Below, piece by piece: positions 1 through 9,050 of a stretch of 64,000 nucleotides of DNA (its first letter is position 1; every line of letters starts with the position of its first letter). This stretch comes from Chryseobacterium indologenes (GTDB lineage: Bacteria > Bacteroidota > Bacteroidia > Flavobacteriales > Weeksellaceae). Below the pieces are notes generated by a model, which was not told the origin of the DNA, did no database searches, and was given only the letters and a program-made list of their open reading frames with translations. A program made the translations under genes and the position numbers. The stretch is taken from NCBI RefSeq assembly GCF_018362995.1, contig NZ_CP074372.1, positions 1,612,001 to 1,676,000 of the forward strand. The letters run 5' to 3'.

Positions 1-964
1 CTTCATATCCAAGTATTGGAACTGCCGGGATTACATTTTCCGAAGATTTGATCCTGTTTCCGTACAAGCCGATATAGTAAGCAGAAGCCATCAGCTGTAC
101 TTTAGGAATCATCCATGTTCTTTCCGCTTTTATTTTATAGTCTGCAGCACTGATACCATGTTCCAGCGCACGGATTTCCGCTCTCTGTTCTATTCCTTTT
201 TCAGCAGCCAGCAGTTCTACAGGAGATAATACAGGATCTATCATTCTGAGCCTCTCTCTGTTGATTCCTGTTAAAATATAAAGCTGGGTAAGAAGTAATT
301 CCTTTTTCCCTTCATATTCTACCATTTTCGCATCTAAAGTAGCCTGAGCAAGTTCGATTTTCTTATGGTCATAAGGAGTGATCAAACCGTAACCAAGCGC
401 TTTATCGGCTGTTTTTCTGTTGATATCAAGTCTTTTTTTGCTTTCATCCAGTACTTTTTTAGACTGATGAATAAGAGCCAGCTGATCGTATGCTTTAGAA
501 ATAGTGGCAATCACCTCATCTTTTGTTTTTTCCAAAAGAATATCTTCAGACTTTTTCTTTTCTTCAACCGCTTTTTTCATGTATTTGACCTTCCCTCCGG
601 AATACAGAAGCATTTTAGCATCTGCCTTGGCGATACCTGAAAATCCTGATACATTAAAATTATTGTTGAAAGTCCCTTCAGGAATATTAATAAAGGGAGC
701 AAGATTGAATTCAGGGGACGTCAGTCTTGCTGTTCCGTTGAGATAGCCGGCTTTACCACTCAATTCCAGGGTAGGAAGAAAGATGTCTTTCAGTTTATGT
801 TCATCAAGATCGGTAAGTTTGTTTTGGGTCACCTGCATTTTGAAGTTCGAGTCCCGAACCATAGCACTATCCAGAAGTTCTTTAAAATCCGGCGCAGACT
901 GTGCCCAGCCAAAAGCGGGGAAAGCAAAAAAACTAAACGTAAAAATCAATAAATTGTTTTTCAT
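1..964 (-). CDS. TolC-family outer-membrane efflux protein (3' end outside window)
   Basis: Read on the minus strand from an ATG at 964-962, the frame stays open to the window edge, so about 320 N-terminal residues are visible. It starts with a signal peptide (MKNNLLIFTFSFFAFPAFG) and continues as an alpha-helical, lysine/glutamate-rich protein. Stretches such as KAYDQLALIHQSKKVLDESK and ALGYGLITPYDHKKIELAQA are typical of the coiled-coil periplasmic barrel of outer-membrane efflux proteins. It would be the outer-membrane channel of a tripartite pump; adaptor and permease genes would be expected further left. A TATATTTG at 987-980 on the minus strand fits a Bacteroidota -7 box. It is distinct from the second TolC homologue at 60.8-62.2 kb. 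Confidence 0.8.
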   Translation of the reverse strand, partial: MKNNLLIFTFSFFAFPAFGWAQSAPDFKELLDSAMVRDSNFKMQVTQNKLTDLDEHKLKDIFLPTLELSGKAGYLNGTARLTSPEFNLAPFINIPEGTFNNNFNVSGFSGIAKADAKMLLYSGGKVKYMKKAVEEKKKSEDILLEKTKDEVIATISKAYDQLALIHQSKKVLDESKKRLDINRKTADKALGYGLITPYDHKKIELAQATLDAKMVEYEGKKELLLTQLYILTGINRERLRMIDPVLSPVELLAAEKGIEQRAEIRALEHGISAADYKIKAERTWMIPKVQLMASAYYIGLYGNRIKSSENVIPAVPILGYE

Positions 965-1263
965 GGTTTATGTTTACAACAAATATAATGCAAAAAAAAG
1001 TAAAATCCTTTAAGATAATTCTACAATATGGTGAATTTAAAGTAAGTTTAAAATCTGTTTAAGTTTAAAGCCTTATAAAATAAAGTTTTGCTCGGTGCGT
1101 TTAAATGTTAATTAAAAACTAAAAAATTTCGAAAAAATATTTAACTCTACTTTTCGCACTTCCTTTTTGTTATGTTTTTTCTCAGAAAACAAAGGAATAA
1201 AAGGATTTTCAATCTAAAAAAGCACCCTTAACTTTTTATTCTGATTCTGAATATTGTAAGTTA

Positions 1264-1283
1264 GATTCCTGCGGAATGACAAA
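1264..1283 (+). repeat. 20-bp direct repeat, copy 1
   Basis: GATTCCTGCGGAATGACAAA occurs here and again, identically, at 1607-1626 in the same orientation. ATTCC/GGAAT inside it forms a small dyad. It resembles dispersed intergenic repeats and is not in a coding region. Confidence 0.75.
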
Positions 1284-1606
1284 GTGGGTGGATAGACTTT
1301 GGGAATAATAATCAGTAAAATTTGCAAGAATGATTATTCAATAGGAACGGACCATTATCCTGAGCTTAGTCGAAGGCAGCCCGTTTGATAAAAGGTTAAA
1401 ATTTCAACTGGCTTTAGCCAAAACCTATAATACAACGCGATGTTCGCAAAAGCATTATTTATTTTTTCGTTTGCAAGGCGTTTCACTCAGCGAAAATAAT
1501 GAGGAAATATTTACTTGAAATCATTCAATAAAAATTGGTTTTAAATAAAATTTAAGGTTAATGGAAACAGAATTAATAATAAGGCGATTCTGAATTTTCG
1601 AACCTG

Positions 1607-1626
1607 GATTCCTGCGGAATGACAAA
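1607..1626 (+). repeat. 20-bp direct repeat, copy 2
   Basis: Identical to the 20-mer at 1264-1283. The two copies bracket 323 bp that contain no recognisable gene. Confidence 0.75.
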
Positions 1627-1660
1627 CGACACGTTCAATTAATTCCAAATTGATACTAAT

Positions 1661-1698
1661 AAAAAAACGAAAACTCCCCACATCGCTGTGAGGAGTTT
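1661..1698 (-). terminator. Rho-independent terminator of the ecotin gene
   Basis: A 12-bp stem (1671-1682 with 1687-1698, one G-T pair, four-base loop TCGC) is followed on the minus strand by a U-rich tail (A-run at 1661-1667 on the plus strand). It lies 24 bp after the ecotin stop codon. Confidence 0.85.
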
Positions 1699-1722
1699 TC
1701 TATATAATTATAATAAGCTGAT

Positions 1723-2211
1723 TTATCTTTGAACTGCTTTTTTCATGCCAGCATCGGGACGTAAAATTCTGTAACGTACTTCGATGTCTTTCGGTACGTA
1801 GAATACCAATGGAAGTTTACTGTTATATCTTACCGTTTCTGGCTTTAGGGTAACAAACTTTTTAGTCAGTTTTTTATCCATGCAGCCCATCAGGGTTCCG
1901 GCAGTTTCACCTTTAGACTCTACTTCATAATAATTGTAGCCCCATCCCTGAAGATCCTGAGTTTTCATTTCTCCCATCAGGAAATAGTTGTTACAGTCTA
2001 ACATTTTTTCAGCACCTACAAAAAGTTCAACTTTTAAATCGTTTTCGTTTTTTGCTACGGGAAGCTGAATGTATACCTGCTTGTATCCTTCTTTAGCTTT
2101 TGGGAACATTTCAATCTGTAGTTTTTCAAACTTTTCTGCTTTCTTTTGCGCGAAAGCATTTACTCCAGCCATCAATACTAATCCAGTAATTAAAGTTTTA
2201 GAAAATTTCAT
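1723..2211 (-). CDS. eco: Ecotin, periplasmic serine protease inhibitor
   Basis: The 162-residue product matches the ecotin family, whose E. coli member has the same length. After a signal peptide (cleavage about residue 21, AFA-QKK) come the family landmarks: KVELFVG, the disulfide pair Cys73 and Cys110, the reactive loop TLMGC with Met108 in the P1 position, GWGYNYYEV, KFVT, and RYNSKLPLVFY near the C-terminus. Ecotins are dimeric inhibitors of trypsin-fold serine proteases; a Met P1 allows broad specificity. The neighbouring gene on the same strand encodes a second type of protease inhibitor, alpha-2-macroglobulin, but a terminator lies between them and TAATTTTG at 2258-2265 suggests a separate promoter. 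Confidence 0.93.
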   Translation of the reverse strand: MKFSKTLITGLVLMAGVNAFAQKKAEKFEKLQIEMFPKAKEGYKQVYIQLPVAKNENDLKVELFVGAEKMLDCNNYFLMGEMKTQDLQGWGYNYYEVESKGETAGTLMGCMDKKLTKKFVTLKPETVRYNSKLPLVFYVPKDIEVRYRILRPDAGMKKAVQR

Positions 2212-2257
2212 CTTTATAATTTTTTAATTTGTACTAAGCTAATTCCAAAAACTATTC

Positions 2258-2276
2258 CAAAATTAAACAATTGTTT
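2258..2276 (-). promoter_or_regulatory. Putative -7 box and 12-bp palindrome upstream of ecotin
   Basis: On the minus strand TAATTTTG (2265-2258) matches the Bacteroidota -7 consensus TAnnTTTG. It abuts a perfect palindrome, AAACAATTGTTT, at 2265-2276. No convincing -33 element is seen at the usual distance, so this is tentative. Confidence 0.35.
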
Positions 2277-2323
2277 GAATTTTCGATTTAATTCTATTTT
2301 CATTGAAAGTCCAGAAACAAAAT

Positions 2324-2346
2324 ACTGCAGTAAAAATTACTGCAGT
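2324..2346 (-). terminator. Terminator after the alpha-2-macroglobulin gene
   Basis: Perfect inverted repeat ACTGCAGTAA / TTACTGCAGT (2324-2333 and 2337-2346). On the minus strand it is followed by ATTTTG. It lies 11 bp beyond the stop codon at 2358 and separates this gene from ecotin. Confidence 0.7.
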
Positions 2347-2357
2347 CTTTTTAAAAG

Positions 2358-5300
2358 TTATTCTGAAATTGCGACATTACTTCCTTTTGTATGCGCATTC
2401 ATCTGTGGTGCGTAATAATTCTGCATCGTTGTAATTCCGTTGGAGAATTTTCCAGATGCATTGGCAATCACATCATATTCAAAAACATATTTTCCTTTTG
2501 GCATGTACTGAATATAGAAGTTGGTAGAGGCATCTTTGGTTGACTGATAGTACCCAAGATTATTTTTCCACTGATATCCAGATAATACATCTACAGGTTC
2601 AAATCCTGCCGCACGCATATCTTTAATATGGATAAACTCCATGGCTCTATCTGTATTCAGAATCATTCTTACCGTTACTTTATCTCCTACTTTCAACGGG
2701 GTTTCAGAAGAGATTTTCTGAAGTTCTTCTCCGTTTACGGTTTTCACTTTTTTGTACAATTCTTTTGTTACGGAAATATAATTTTCGGAAGATTTGATTT
2801 TATCGAGATCTTCGTAATACTGCCAGAACAATCCACCCTGAACAATTCCGGGACCAGGTTTTGTAACGGTTACAGTGGCTAGGTTTTTATCTACGGCGTC
2901 TGTTTTCACTGTTGATTTTACATAGCCTGTTGCCTGAGTCTGAGGAGCCAATTCTTTTCCACCCCAAACGATAGTAGCTTTATCGCTTTCCGCTCCGGTC
3001 CATGATTTTCCTGAATTCAGAATAGTAAAGATTACTTCAGCTGTTCCCCTTGAGCTTCCCCATGAGTTGACTTCCTTCTGAGTTACCAGCCAGATCTTCA
3101 TATCCTCAATAAAGTTTTGGTCGTTGGATTTTAATTTATTGAATGCTTCCAATGCTCCTGCATGGTTTACCACTTTGGAACCAAACCATCCCCAGTCGTT
3201 CAGGTTTTGCTTCCAGTATACTCCTTGTGTTTTTGTATCTGTAGATGTTTCTTTAAGGTAAGTCATCAATTTATCAGATACCTCTTTCAGACCATAATCA
3301 TTCATTAGTAAGGCCGCGCGGTGAAGTCCGAAAAATGTGAAATCTGTGATCTTCGCTGTTTTTGCTTTTTGTTTTACTAATGTTTTCAGAGTAGCTCCTT
3401 TTCCTTTTAAAGGATACTGTTTTTCCCAATAGTTTCTGGTATCAAGATAATCCATAGCCCAGTTGTTCCAGACATTGCCTTTTTTCACGTCAAAATATTT
3501 ATTCACCTCATTGTCTACATACTGAATCAATTTAGCTGTAATAGCATTCTGGTCGGCACTTTGATAGTCTTTCACATTGTCTTTTAACCAGGAGTTGATT
3601 TTTCCTAAGTTTTTAAGGATATACAATGAAGTACCATAAGAACTTGGATAACCCGGATACCATGAGAATCCACCATCAGGGTTTTGCAGTTTTTTGAAAT
3701 CCTCCCAATCTTGATTAATCGAATTTTTCATTGTATTGACATCGAATAATAATGCCAGTTTCTGCATCTGCTCCGTTTCATTTTTGCTTTCCAGCACCCA
3801 AGGGGTTTCTTCCAGCAAGAGTTGTTTCAGCTCCTGATTTTTTTCAAGATTTGAATGTAATAATCCTTTGTTCTGGTATTCTTCAAAAACCGTTTTCATT
3901 TTCGGATTTGCTTTGAATATTTCTGAAGCTAAAACGTCAGCAAACCATTTATTAAAGATTACGTCCGCAGAATTATTCTGATCATTTTTCAGACTTGGAA
4001 GGGCAAACATGATCTCCCAGATCGGATTGGTTGTCAGTTCTAGAGTATTGGAAACATTAGAAGCCGTTGTGGATGTATTATTTTTAAGGTTATCTAACAC
4101 AAATGTTTTGGTTTCGCCTTCTTTCACAAAAACAGGAACCGCATCAGTCACAAGCATTTTGTTTGGTAATACAGCAATGGCCTGCTGTTCACCATCGGAA
4201 TAAGCACCTGCTTTAGCAACCACTTTAAAAATAACAGAGGAAACATTGTCCGGAACTTTTAATTTCCATGTTAATGCATTGCTTCCGTTTTCAGTTAAGT
4301 TAAAGTTTTGTACCCCTGAATCCACTCCAAATTTTGAAGAAATATTTTCATTGGTAAAGGCATCCAGGATTTGTAACTCGGCAGAACCGTTCAGTTTTTT
4401 ATCGGTAAGATTTGAAAGTTTTGACTGTAGGTTCAATTCATCCCCTTCTCTCAGGAATCTTGGATAGTTTGGCGTCACAGAGAATTCTTTCTGAGTCACC
4501 ACTTCTTTTTCCAGGGTAGCAGCTCTTGCATCTTTTGTATGGGCAAGGAACATCAGTTTCCACTTGGTCAATGCTTCAGGAGATGTGAACTCGAAGTTTA
4601 CATTTCCTTCGGCATCTGTTTTAAGATCCGGATAGAAAAAAGCCGTTTCGTTCAGATTTTGACGTACAGCGACTTTTTCCAAAGCTTCCTCATTTGATGC
4701 AGCTTTTCCAGCATCCATATTCGGAGCTTTTGAAGCTTCAGGAACTACATTCTGAATAACCTCAATTCTATCTTCTGCAACGGCAGCTCTTGCTGTTTTA
4801 AATTTTGCACCTGCAATTGGTGATGGCGGCAGTGCATAAGCCGGAGCTTTTACTCCTTCTCTATTTTGAAGTCCTGCAACTTCTCCTTGTAATATATATG
4901 AAAAGTCACCATCAAACCAATTAAACTGAGGAACAGTTATATATCTGTCTTCGAAATATCTTAATCTTTTCTGATAGTTTTGCTGTTGCAGGTAATTGTT
5001 GATACCATATGAAGTAACGATCACAAATGAGGTATACAATTTTCTCCAAGTAAAGCTGTTTGCAGCAAACTGATCCAGAGACATATCATACATATTGGCT
5101 AATACCTCAGCATTGATCTTTTCATTATCATTTCCGGTTACTTTTACCGTCCATTTTTCCTTAGCATTCGGTTCCAGTTTATCTCTGAAGGTTACCGTTT
5201 CAATTTTCAACGGTTTTTCTGTATCTTTTATATTTAAAGCTACAGATTCTGTTTTCACATCATTAAATGCTACCAGTTGGAACTGCAGATTCAATGTGGA

Positions 5301-8273
5301 TACATTTTTGTCTTTTGGAATTTCAGCAGTATACTCCAATATTCCTTTTTTGATCTGATGAACTTCTGAAACCGTTTTCCCTGATCCATCTTGTACAAAA
5401 ACATTGACCAATGCATCAGGAATTGCTGAGAAAACATATACTTTAGCTTTTTCTCCTCTTGATAATTCTTCTTTCGGAGCAATAACCGTCAGGAACGTTT
5501 TTTGAGAAGGCTTTAAAGAAGTCTTATCCCAAACACTGAAATACTGAGCACTTTTTATCGTGTCCTTTCCTTCAATATTGAAAAGTTCCAGCTGGTAATC
5601 CCCTGCTTCTAATTTTCCTAAATCAAGATTCGTTTTTAGTTGAGCATTATCTGCAGATGGCTGCTGTTGCTTTTCTATCAATACTTTTTCTGTTTTCCAA
5701 TTCTTAATTTCATCTTTTTCATCAAAAAGATCATGTGGAAATTTGCTGATGAATTCTTCTTTTGAATATTTCGGAAGATTCTGCACATCAGATTTAAAAT
5801 TATCTCTGAAAATTCTATCCGGAGCCGTCAGCTTTGATAACTTAACCTGATATGATTTTTTAAGATTCTGATCGTTATAGTTCTTGGTTTCCACCTTTAT
5901 TTTTACATTTTCATCTGCAAAAGTATTGGCGATATTTTCTGCCTGAATGTAATGAGAAACGGATGCTACTTTCAATTGTGTATTTGCAGTTTGTGTTTCT
6001 CCATTGATGTCTGTAACGGATGCATTGATGGCATAGTTATCAATTTGTATTCCTTCCAGCTTTTCATCTTTTTTAAGCTCTAAACGGATAATAAATTCTC
6101 CTTTTTCATTGGTTTTTGCTTCACCCAAAATTGAGTTTTCATTATCATCATCCTGTGGATACCAGCTGAAATATCTCCATCTGATATTCTGTTTCTTAAT
6201 TTCATAGTTTACTGTGGTATTATTCAGTGGAACACCGGAGAACATTACTGCTTTTCCTTTCAGTTCTATGGTCTGTCCGTATTTGTATTCATCTTTTACC
6301 GGATCAAATGTGACTTCAAACTTAGGTCTTTTGTATTCTTCTACTTTGAAATTTTTATATCCCTGGCTTTCTCCGTCTATTCTCAGGTAAAAATTACCGT
6401 TCAGTTTTCCTTTCGGAAGAATGAAGCTTCCATGATAAGAACCAAACTCATTGGTGGTAAATTCCTGCGACGAAACCTCTTCGCTATTGGTATTTAATAA
6501 AGTTATTTTTTGTTTTAATCCTGAAAGAACAGATTCAACTTCTTTATTGATATTCGTATTGATAACTTTGAAATAGACCGTCTGTCCGGGGCGGTAAATT
6601 CCTCTGTCTATGAAGATCTGAGCCGTTGAACGGGTTTGTTTGTTAGGATTATAATCTTCAGCAGACCCTCTGTTTCCATAGACCTGCATGATCTGGAAAT
6701 CATTGGTTTTAGGCTGCTGGATCAGGAAAGTCCGGTAGTAGTCTTTACTTTCAGTAGAAGGGAATTTAAATACTCCATTTTCATTGGTTTTACCCTCAAT
6801 TTTATTTAATGTTTTATTGGAAACAAATTCATAAAAACGAAGTCCTTCATTCGTCAGTGGTTTTCCGTTTTCACTATTTACCAGCTTTAATTCATCTGAA
6901 AGAGGATTTCTGTCTGTTTTAGACTGATAAATAATTCTGTTTGCGGATACCAGAAAGTAAAAATTTTGTCTGGAGTCTGAATCTTTCATGTCAGCTCCTG
7001 CAACCGTAAATTCTGTAACATATACTCCTGAAGGAAGCGGTTTCACTTCCAGTGAAGTTTTATGATTCTGATAATCTTTAGGATCAGGAAGCTGAAATGT
7101 TTCTTTCCTTACCAGATTCTTTTTCAGTTTTCCAAAAGTATTGGAATAAGAGTTCTGAACGTATTGAAGCAGTGATGTAAAGTCATCTTTTACTTCATAA
7201 ATGTTCAGGGTAAATTCTGACACATTCTGATATTGGGCAACAAAATGAATCGGAAGGTTATTCTGGGTCTGAGCTTCATATTTTAAAGTCAGATATGGAT
7301 TTACAATCTGCTCTTCTTTACTTTTGATATTCTCAATGAATGGAGATTTCGGATATTCATTTTTAGCCTGCGCAGCCAGTGCAAGAGCTTCTTTAGGTTT
7401 CTTTTTACCCACAAGCTCATCCATGATCTCACCCATGATCATCACTTTATAATCTCCTTCTACATTAGATTTTAAAAGACTCTGAAGCTGTTCAAGTTTA
7501 TCTTTACAGTGGTTGAAGTTACAATTCTCTGTAATCTTTTCTTTCATGAAGTACAGCTTTGCATTACCTGTATTCTGAGCGATCAGTTCATCATAAATTG
7601 CATTGATTGCAGTACGGTTGGCTGTCAGTTCATTTTTTGTAAAAATATTGTTTTCAGATAAAAACTCTACTTTCTTTATGGCATACCAATCAGACAATGT
7701 TGGGAAATAGGCGATATCACCCGTTCCGGAAAATATATTCTTATACTTTTCCAGAGAAATCTTTTTCATTTCAGGTTTTTCCTGATCAAGTTCCTGAAAG
7801 CTTTTTGTCAAATAATTTTTAAAATCGAGCTTGCTCCAGGTCTCAATCTGTGCAACATCCTGAGAATTGATATTGGTTCTTCCGTTTATTTTCCATGAGT
7901 TCTGATTGTAATGATCCATGAAAAAACCATTCAGTAAAACTTTGTATACCAGTTTGCCTTCCCCACTTAATTTGCCTTCTGCATCTTTAAGTTTTTTAAA
8001 AAATCGGGAAGCGGAATCATTCTGATCATCGTCCACCGTTTGGTTTACAATACTGAACTCCGCTTTCAGAGAACGGATCAGCTCAAAGGCATTATTTTCT
8101 TTCATGGCTTGTTTTTGTATGTCTAAAATAATGGGAAGATTAGATTTATAAGCTCCTTTCGTACTGTTTTCAGCAATTTTTTTCCATTGGGTATCGTAAT
8201 ATTTTTGTGCGGATACCATTGAAAAGCTTAGCATTACAAGCAAAAGCATAAAAATCTTGGAAAATCTTTTCAT
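2358..8273 (-). CDS. Alpha-2-macroglobulin family protein lacking the thioester motif
   Basis: 1971 residues with a Sec signal peptide (MKRFSKIFMLLLVMLSFS, cleavage near AQ-KYY) and no lipobox. The MG2-type motif FIDRGIYRPGQTVYFK lies near residues 553-568, followed by a chain of macroglobulin beta domains, the signature region FFYPDLKTDAEGNVNFEF-TSPEALTKWK and a helical thioester-type domain with QNPDGGFSWYPGYPSSYG. Family members that trap proteases by a covalent bond carry C-x-E-Q just after ALP-x-L; here the aligned residues are SADV (1435-1438), so the thioester cannot form. A pbpC gene, often the partner of bacterial homologues, is not adjacent. It probably acts in the periplasm or outer envelope as a non-covalent inhibitor or structural protein. 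Ecotin follows downstream. Its start codon is only 18 bp from that of the divergent membrane-protein gene. Confidence 0.9.
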   Translation of the reverse strand: MKRFSKIFMLLLVMLSFSMVSAQKYYDTQWKKIAENSTKGAYKSNLPIILDIQKQAMKENNAFELIRSLKAEFSIVNQTVDDDQNDSASRFFKKLKDAEGKLSGEGKLVYKVLLNGFFMDHYNQNSWKINGRTNINSQDVAQIETWSKLDFKNYLTKSFQELDQEKPEMKKISLEKYKNIFSGTGDIAYFPTLSDWYAIKKVEFLSENNIFTKNELTANRTAINAIYDELIAQNTGNAKLYFMKEKITENCNFNHCKDKLEQLQSLLKSNVEGDYKVMIMGEIMDELVGKKKPKEALALAAQAKNEYPKSPFIENIKSKEEQIVNPYLTLKYEAQTQNNLPIHFVAQYQNVSEFTLNIYEVKDDFTSLLQYVQNSYSNTFGKLKKNLVRKETFQLPDPKDYQNHKTSLEVKPLPSGVYVTEFTVAGADMKDSDSRQNFYFLVSANRIIYQSKTDRNPLSDELKLVNSENGKPLTNEGLRFYEFVSNKTLNKIEGKTNENGVFKFPSTESKDYYRTFLIQQPKTNDFQIMQVYGNRGSAEDYNPNKQTRSTAQIFIDRGIYRPGQTVYFKVINTNINKEVESVLSGLKQKITLLNTNSEEVSSQEFTTNEFGSYHGSFILPKGKLNGNFYLRIDGESQGYKNFKVEEYKRPKFEVTFDPVKDEYKYGQTIELKGKAVMFSGVPLNNTTVNYEIKKQNIRWRYFSWYPQDDDNENSILGEAKTNEKGEFIIRLELKKDEKLEGIQIDNYAINASVTDINGETQTANTQLKVASVSHYIQAENIANTFADENVKIKVETKNYNDQNLKKSYQVKLSKLTAPDRIFRDNFKSDVQNLPKYSKEEFISKFPHDLFDEKDEIKNWKTEKVLIEKQQQPSADNAQLKTNLDLGKLEAGDYQLELFNIEGKDTIKSAQYFSVWDKTSLKPSQKTFLTVIAPKEELSRGEKAKVYVFSAIPDALVNVFVQDGSGKTVSEVHQIKKGILEYTAEIPKDKNVSTLNLQFQLVAFNDVKTESVALNIKDTEKPLKIETVTFRDKLEPNAKEKWTVKVTGNDNEKINAEVLANMYDMSLDQFAANSFTWRKLYTSFVIVTSYGINNYLQQQNYQKRLRYFEDRYITVPQFNWFDGDFSYILQGEVAGLQNREGVKAPAYALPPSPIAGAKFKTARAAVAEDRIEVIQNVVPEASKAPNMDAGKAASNEEALEKVAVRQNLNETAFFYPDLKTDAEGNVNFEFTSPEALTKWKLMFLAHTKDARAATLEKEVVTQKEFSVTPNYPRFLREGDELNLQSKLSNLTDKKLNGSAELQILDAFTNENISSKFGVDSGVQNFNLTENGSNALTWKLKVPDNVSSVIFKVVAKAGAYSDGEQQAIAVLPNKMLVTDAVPVFVKEGETKTFVLDNLKNNTSTTASNVSNTLELTTNPIWEIMFALPSLKNDQNNSADVIFNKWFADVLASEIFKANPKMKTVFEEYQNKGLLHSNLEKNQELKQLLLEETPWVLESKNETEQMQKLALLFDVNTMKNSINQDWEDFKKLQNPDGGFSWYPGYPSSYGTSLYILKNLGKINSWLKDNVKDYQSADQNAITAKLIQYVDNEVNKYFDVKKGNVWNNWAMDYLDTRNYWEKQYPLKGKGATLKTLVKQKAKTAKITDFTFFGLHRAALLMNDYGLKEVSDKLMTYLKETSTDTKTQGVYWKQNLNDWGWFGSKVVNHAGALEAFNKLKSNDQNFIEDMKIWLVTQKEVNSWGSSRGTAEVIFTILNSGKSWTGAESDKATIVWGGKELAPQTQATGYVKSTVKTDAVDKNLATVTVTKPGPGIVQGGLFWQYYEDLDKIKSSENYISVTKELYKKVKTVNGEELQKISSETPLKVGDKVTVRMILNTDRAMEFIHIKDMRAAGFEPVDVLSGYQWKNNLGYYQSTKDASTNFYIQYMPKGKYVFEYDVIANASGKFSNGITTMQNYYAPQMNAHTKGSNVAISE

Positions 8274-8287
8274 ATATATTAATTTTG
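8256..8287 (+). promoter_or_regulatory. Predicted promoter of the UbiA-like gene, leaderless layout
   Basis: CTTG (8256-8259), a 20-nt spacer and TAATTTTG (8280-8287) fit the Bacteroidota -33/-7 pattern. The start codon at 8292 is only 4 nt past the -7 box, so the transcript would begin at or near the AUG. The -33 element lies inside the first codons of the divergent alpha-2-macroglobulin gene. Confidence 0.55.
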
Positions 8288-8291
8288 ATAA

Positions 8292-9047
8292 ATGAACATT
8301 TTAAAAATACTGAAAAAAACTGTCATAGACAGCCAATTTTATGTCTCTCTTATGGGAACTCTTTTTGCAGTATTTTTCATGAAAGAGCAAAACACATTCC
8401 GTTTCCCTACCTTTGCATTAATTTTCATCACTTATTTCAGTGGTTATCTGTACACTAAATACCAGTATACCAAATATTTTTTCAAAATAGTGGTCATCAA
8501 TGCTGTTGCAGGAATTATCTGTGCCTTGTTAATCATTCATAACCACAATGAAATAAGGCTTTTGAAATGGTTCATTATTGTAGTATTGGGACTGCTCTAT
8601 AACAGCTTTTTTCTTGATGTTTATATTCGGAAAATCCCATTACTTAAAGTTTTTTATGTTGGATTGGTTTGGGCACTGGTCAACTGCTGGCTCACTCTTC
8701 CTGAGTTCAGTATTCCTATTTTCCTGATCAGCTTTTTCTTTATTACTGCTCTTGTGCTTCCCTTTGATATCCGGGATATGAATAGTGACACCGTAAAGAC
8801 CTTTCCTATGCTGATAGGGGTTCAGAATACCAAATATATTGCTTATGCACTTGTTTTCATCAGCAGTATGATCTCAGTTTTCTACCTTGAATTAGCATAT
8901 GCGCTTGCTTTTTTTATGTCAAGCATCATAACTTATATTTTCATCTATTTCTCTGAAAACAAAAGAGATGACACCTATTATTCATTCGGGGTTGAAACTT
9001 GTTCAGCACTTCCTTTTTTATTTTTACTAATAATGGAGTATTTTTGA
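8292..9047 (+). CDS. UbiA-like polytopic membrane protein
   Basis: 251 residues, almost entirely hydrophobic, with roughly eight membrane segments. The motif DIRDMNSD (159-166) resembles the second aspartate-rich motif of UbiA prenyltransferases. The first motif, N-x3-D-x3-D, is only weakly represented by YNSFFLDVYI, so prenyltransferase activity is uncertain. The stop codon is 3 bp before the recF start, so the two genes are probably co-transcribed. Its substrate is not evident from the sequence. Confidence 0.55.
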   Translation: MNILKILKKTVIDSQFYVSLMGTLFAVFFMKEQNTFRFPTFALIFITYFSGYLYTKYQYTKYFFKIVVINAVAGIICALLIIHNHNEIRLLKWFIIVVLGLLYNSFFLDVYIRKIPLLKVFYVGLVWALVNCWLTLPEFSIPIFLISFFFITALVLPFDIRDMNSDTVKTFPMLIGVQNTKYIAYALVFISSMISVFYLELAYALAFFMSSIITYIFIYFSENKRDDTYYSFGVETCSALPFLFLLIMEYF

Positions 9048-9050
9048 CGA

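Larger units (their letters stand above)
965..1722. other. 758-bp intergenic region with short repeats, no gene seen
   Basis: No open frame here looks like a gene. The region holds the promoter side of the TolC-like gene (near 980-1010), two identical 20-bp direct repeats (1264-1283 and 1607-1626), a small hairpin TGGCT-TT-AGCCA at 1409-1420, the sequence CCTGAGCTTAGTCGAAGG at 1359-1376 (I recall similar intergenic repeats in flavobacteria), and the terminator of the ecotin gene at the right end. Confidence 0.6.
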
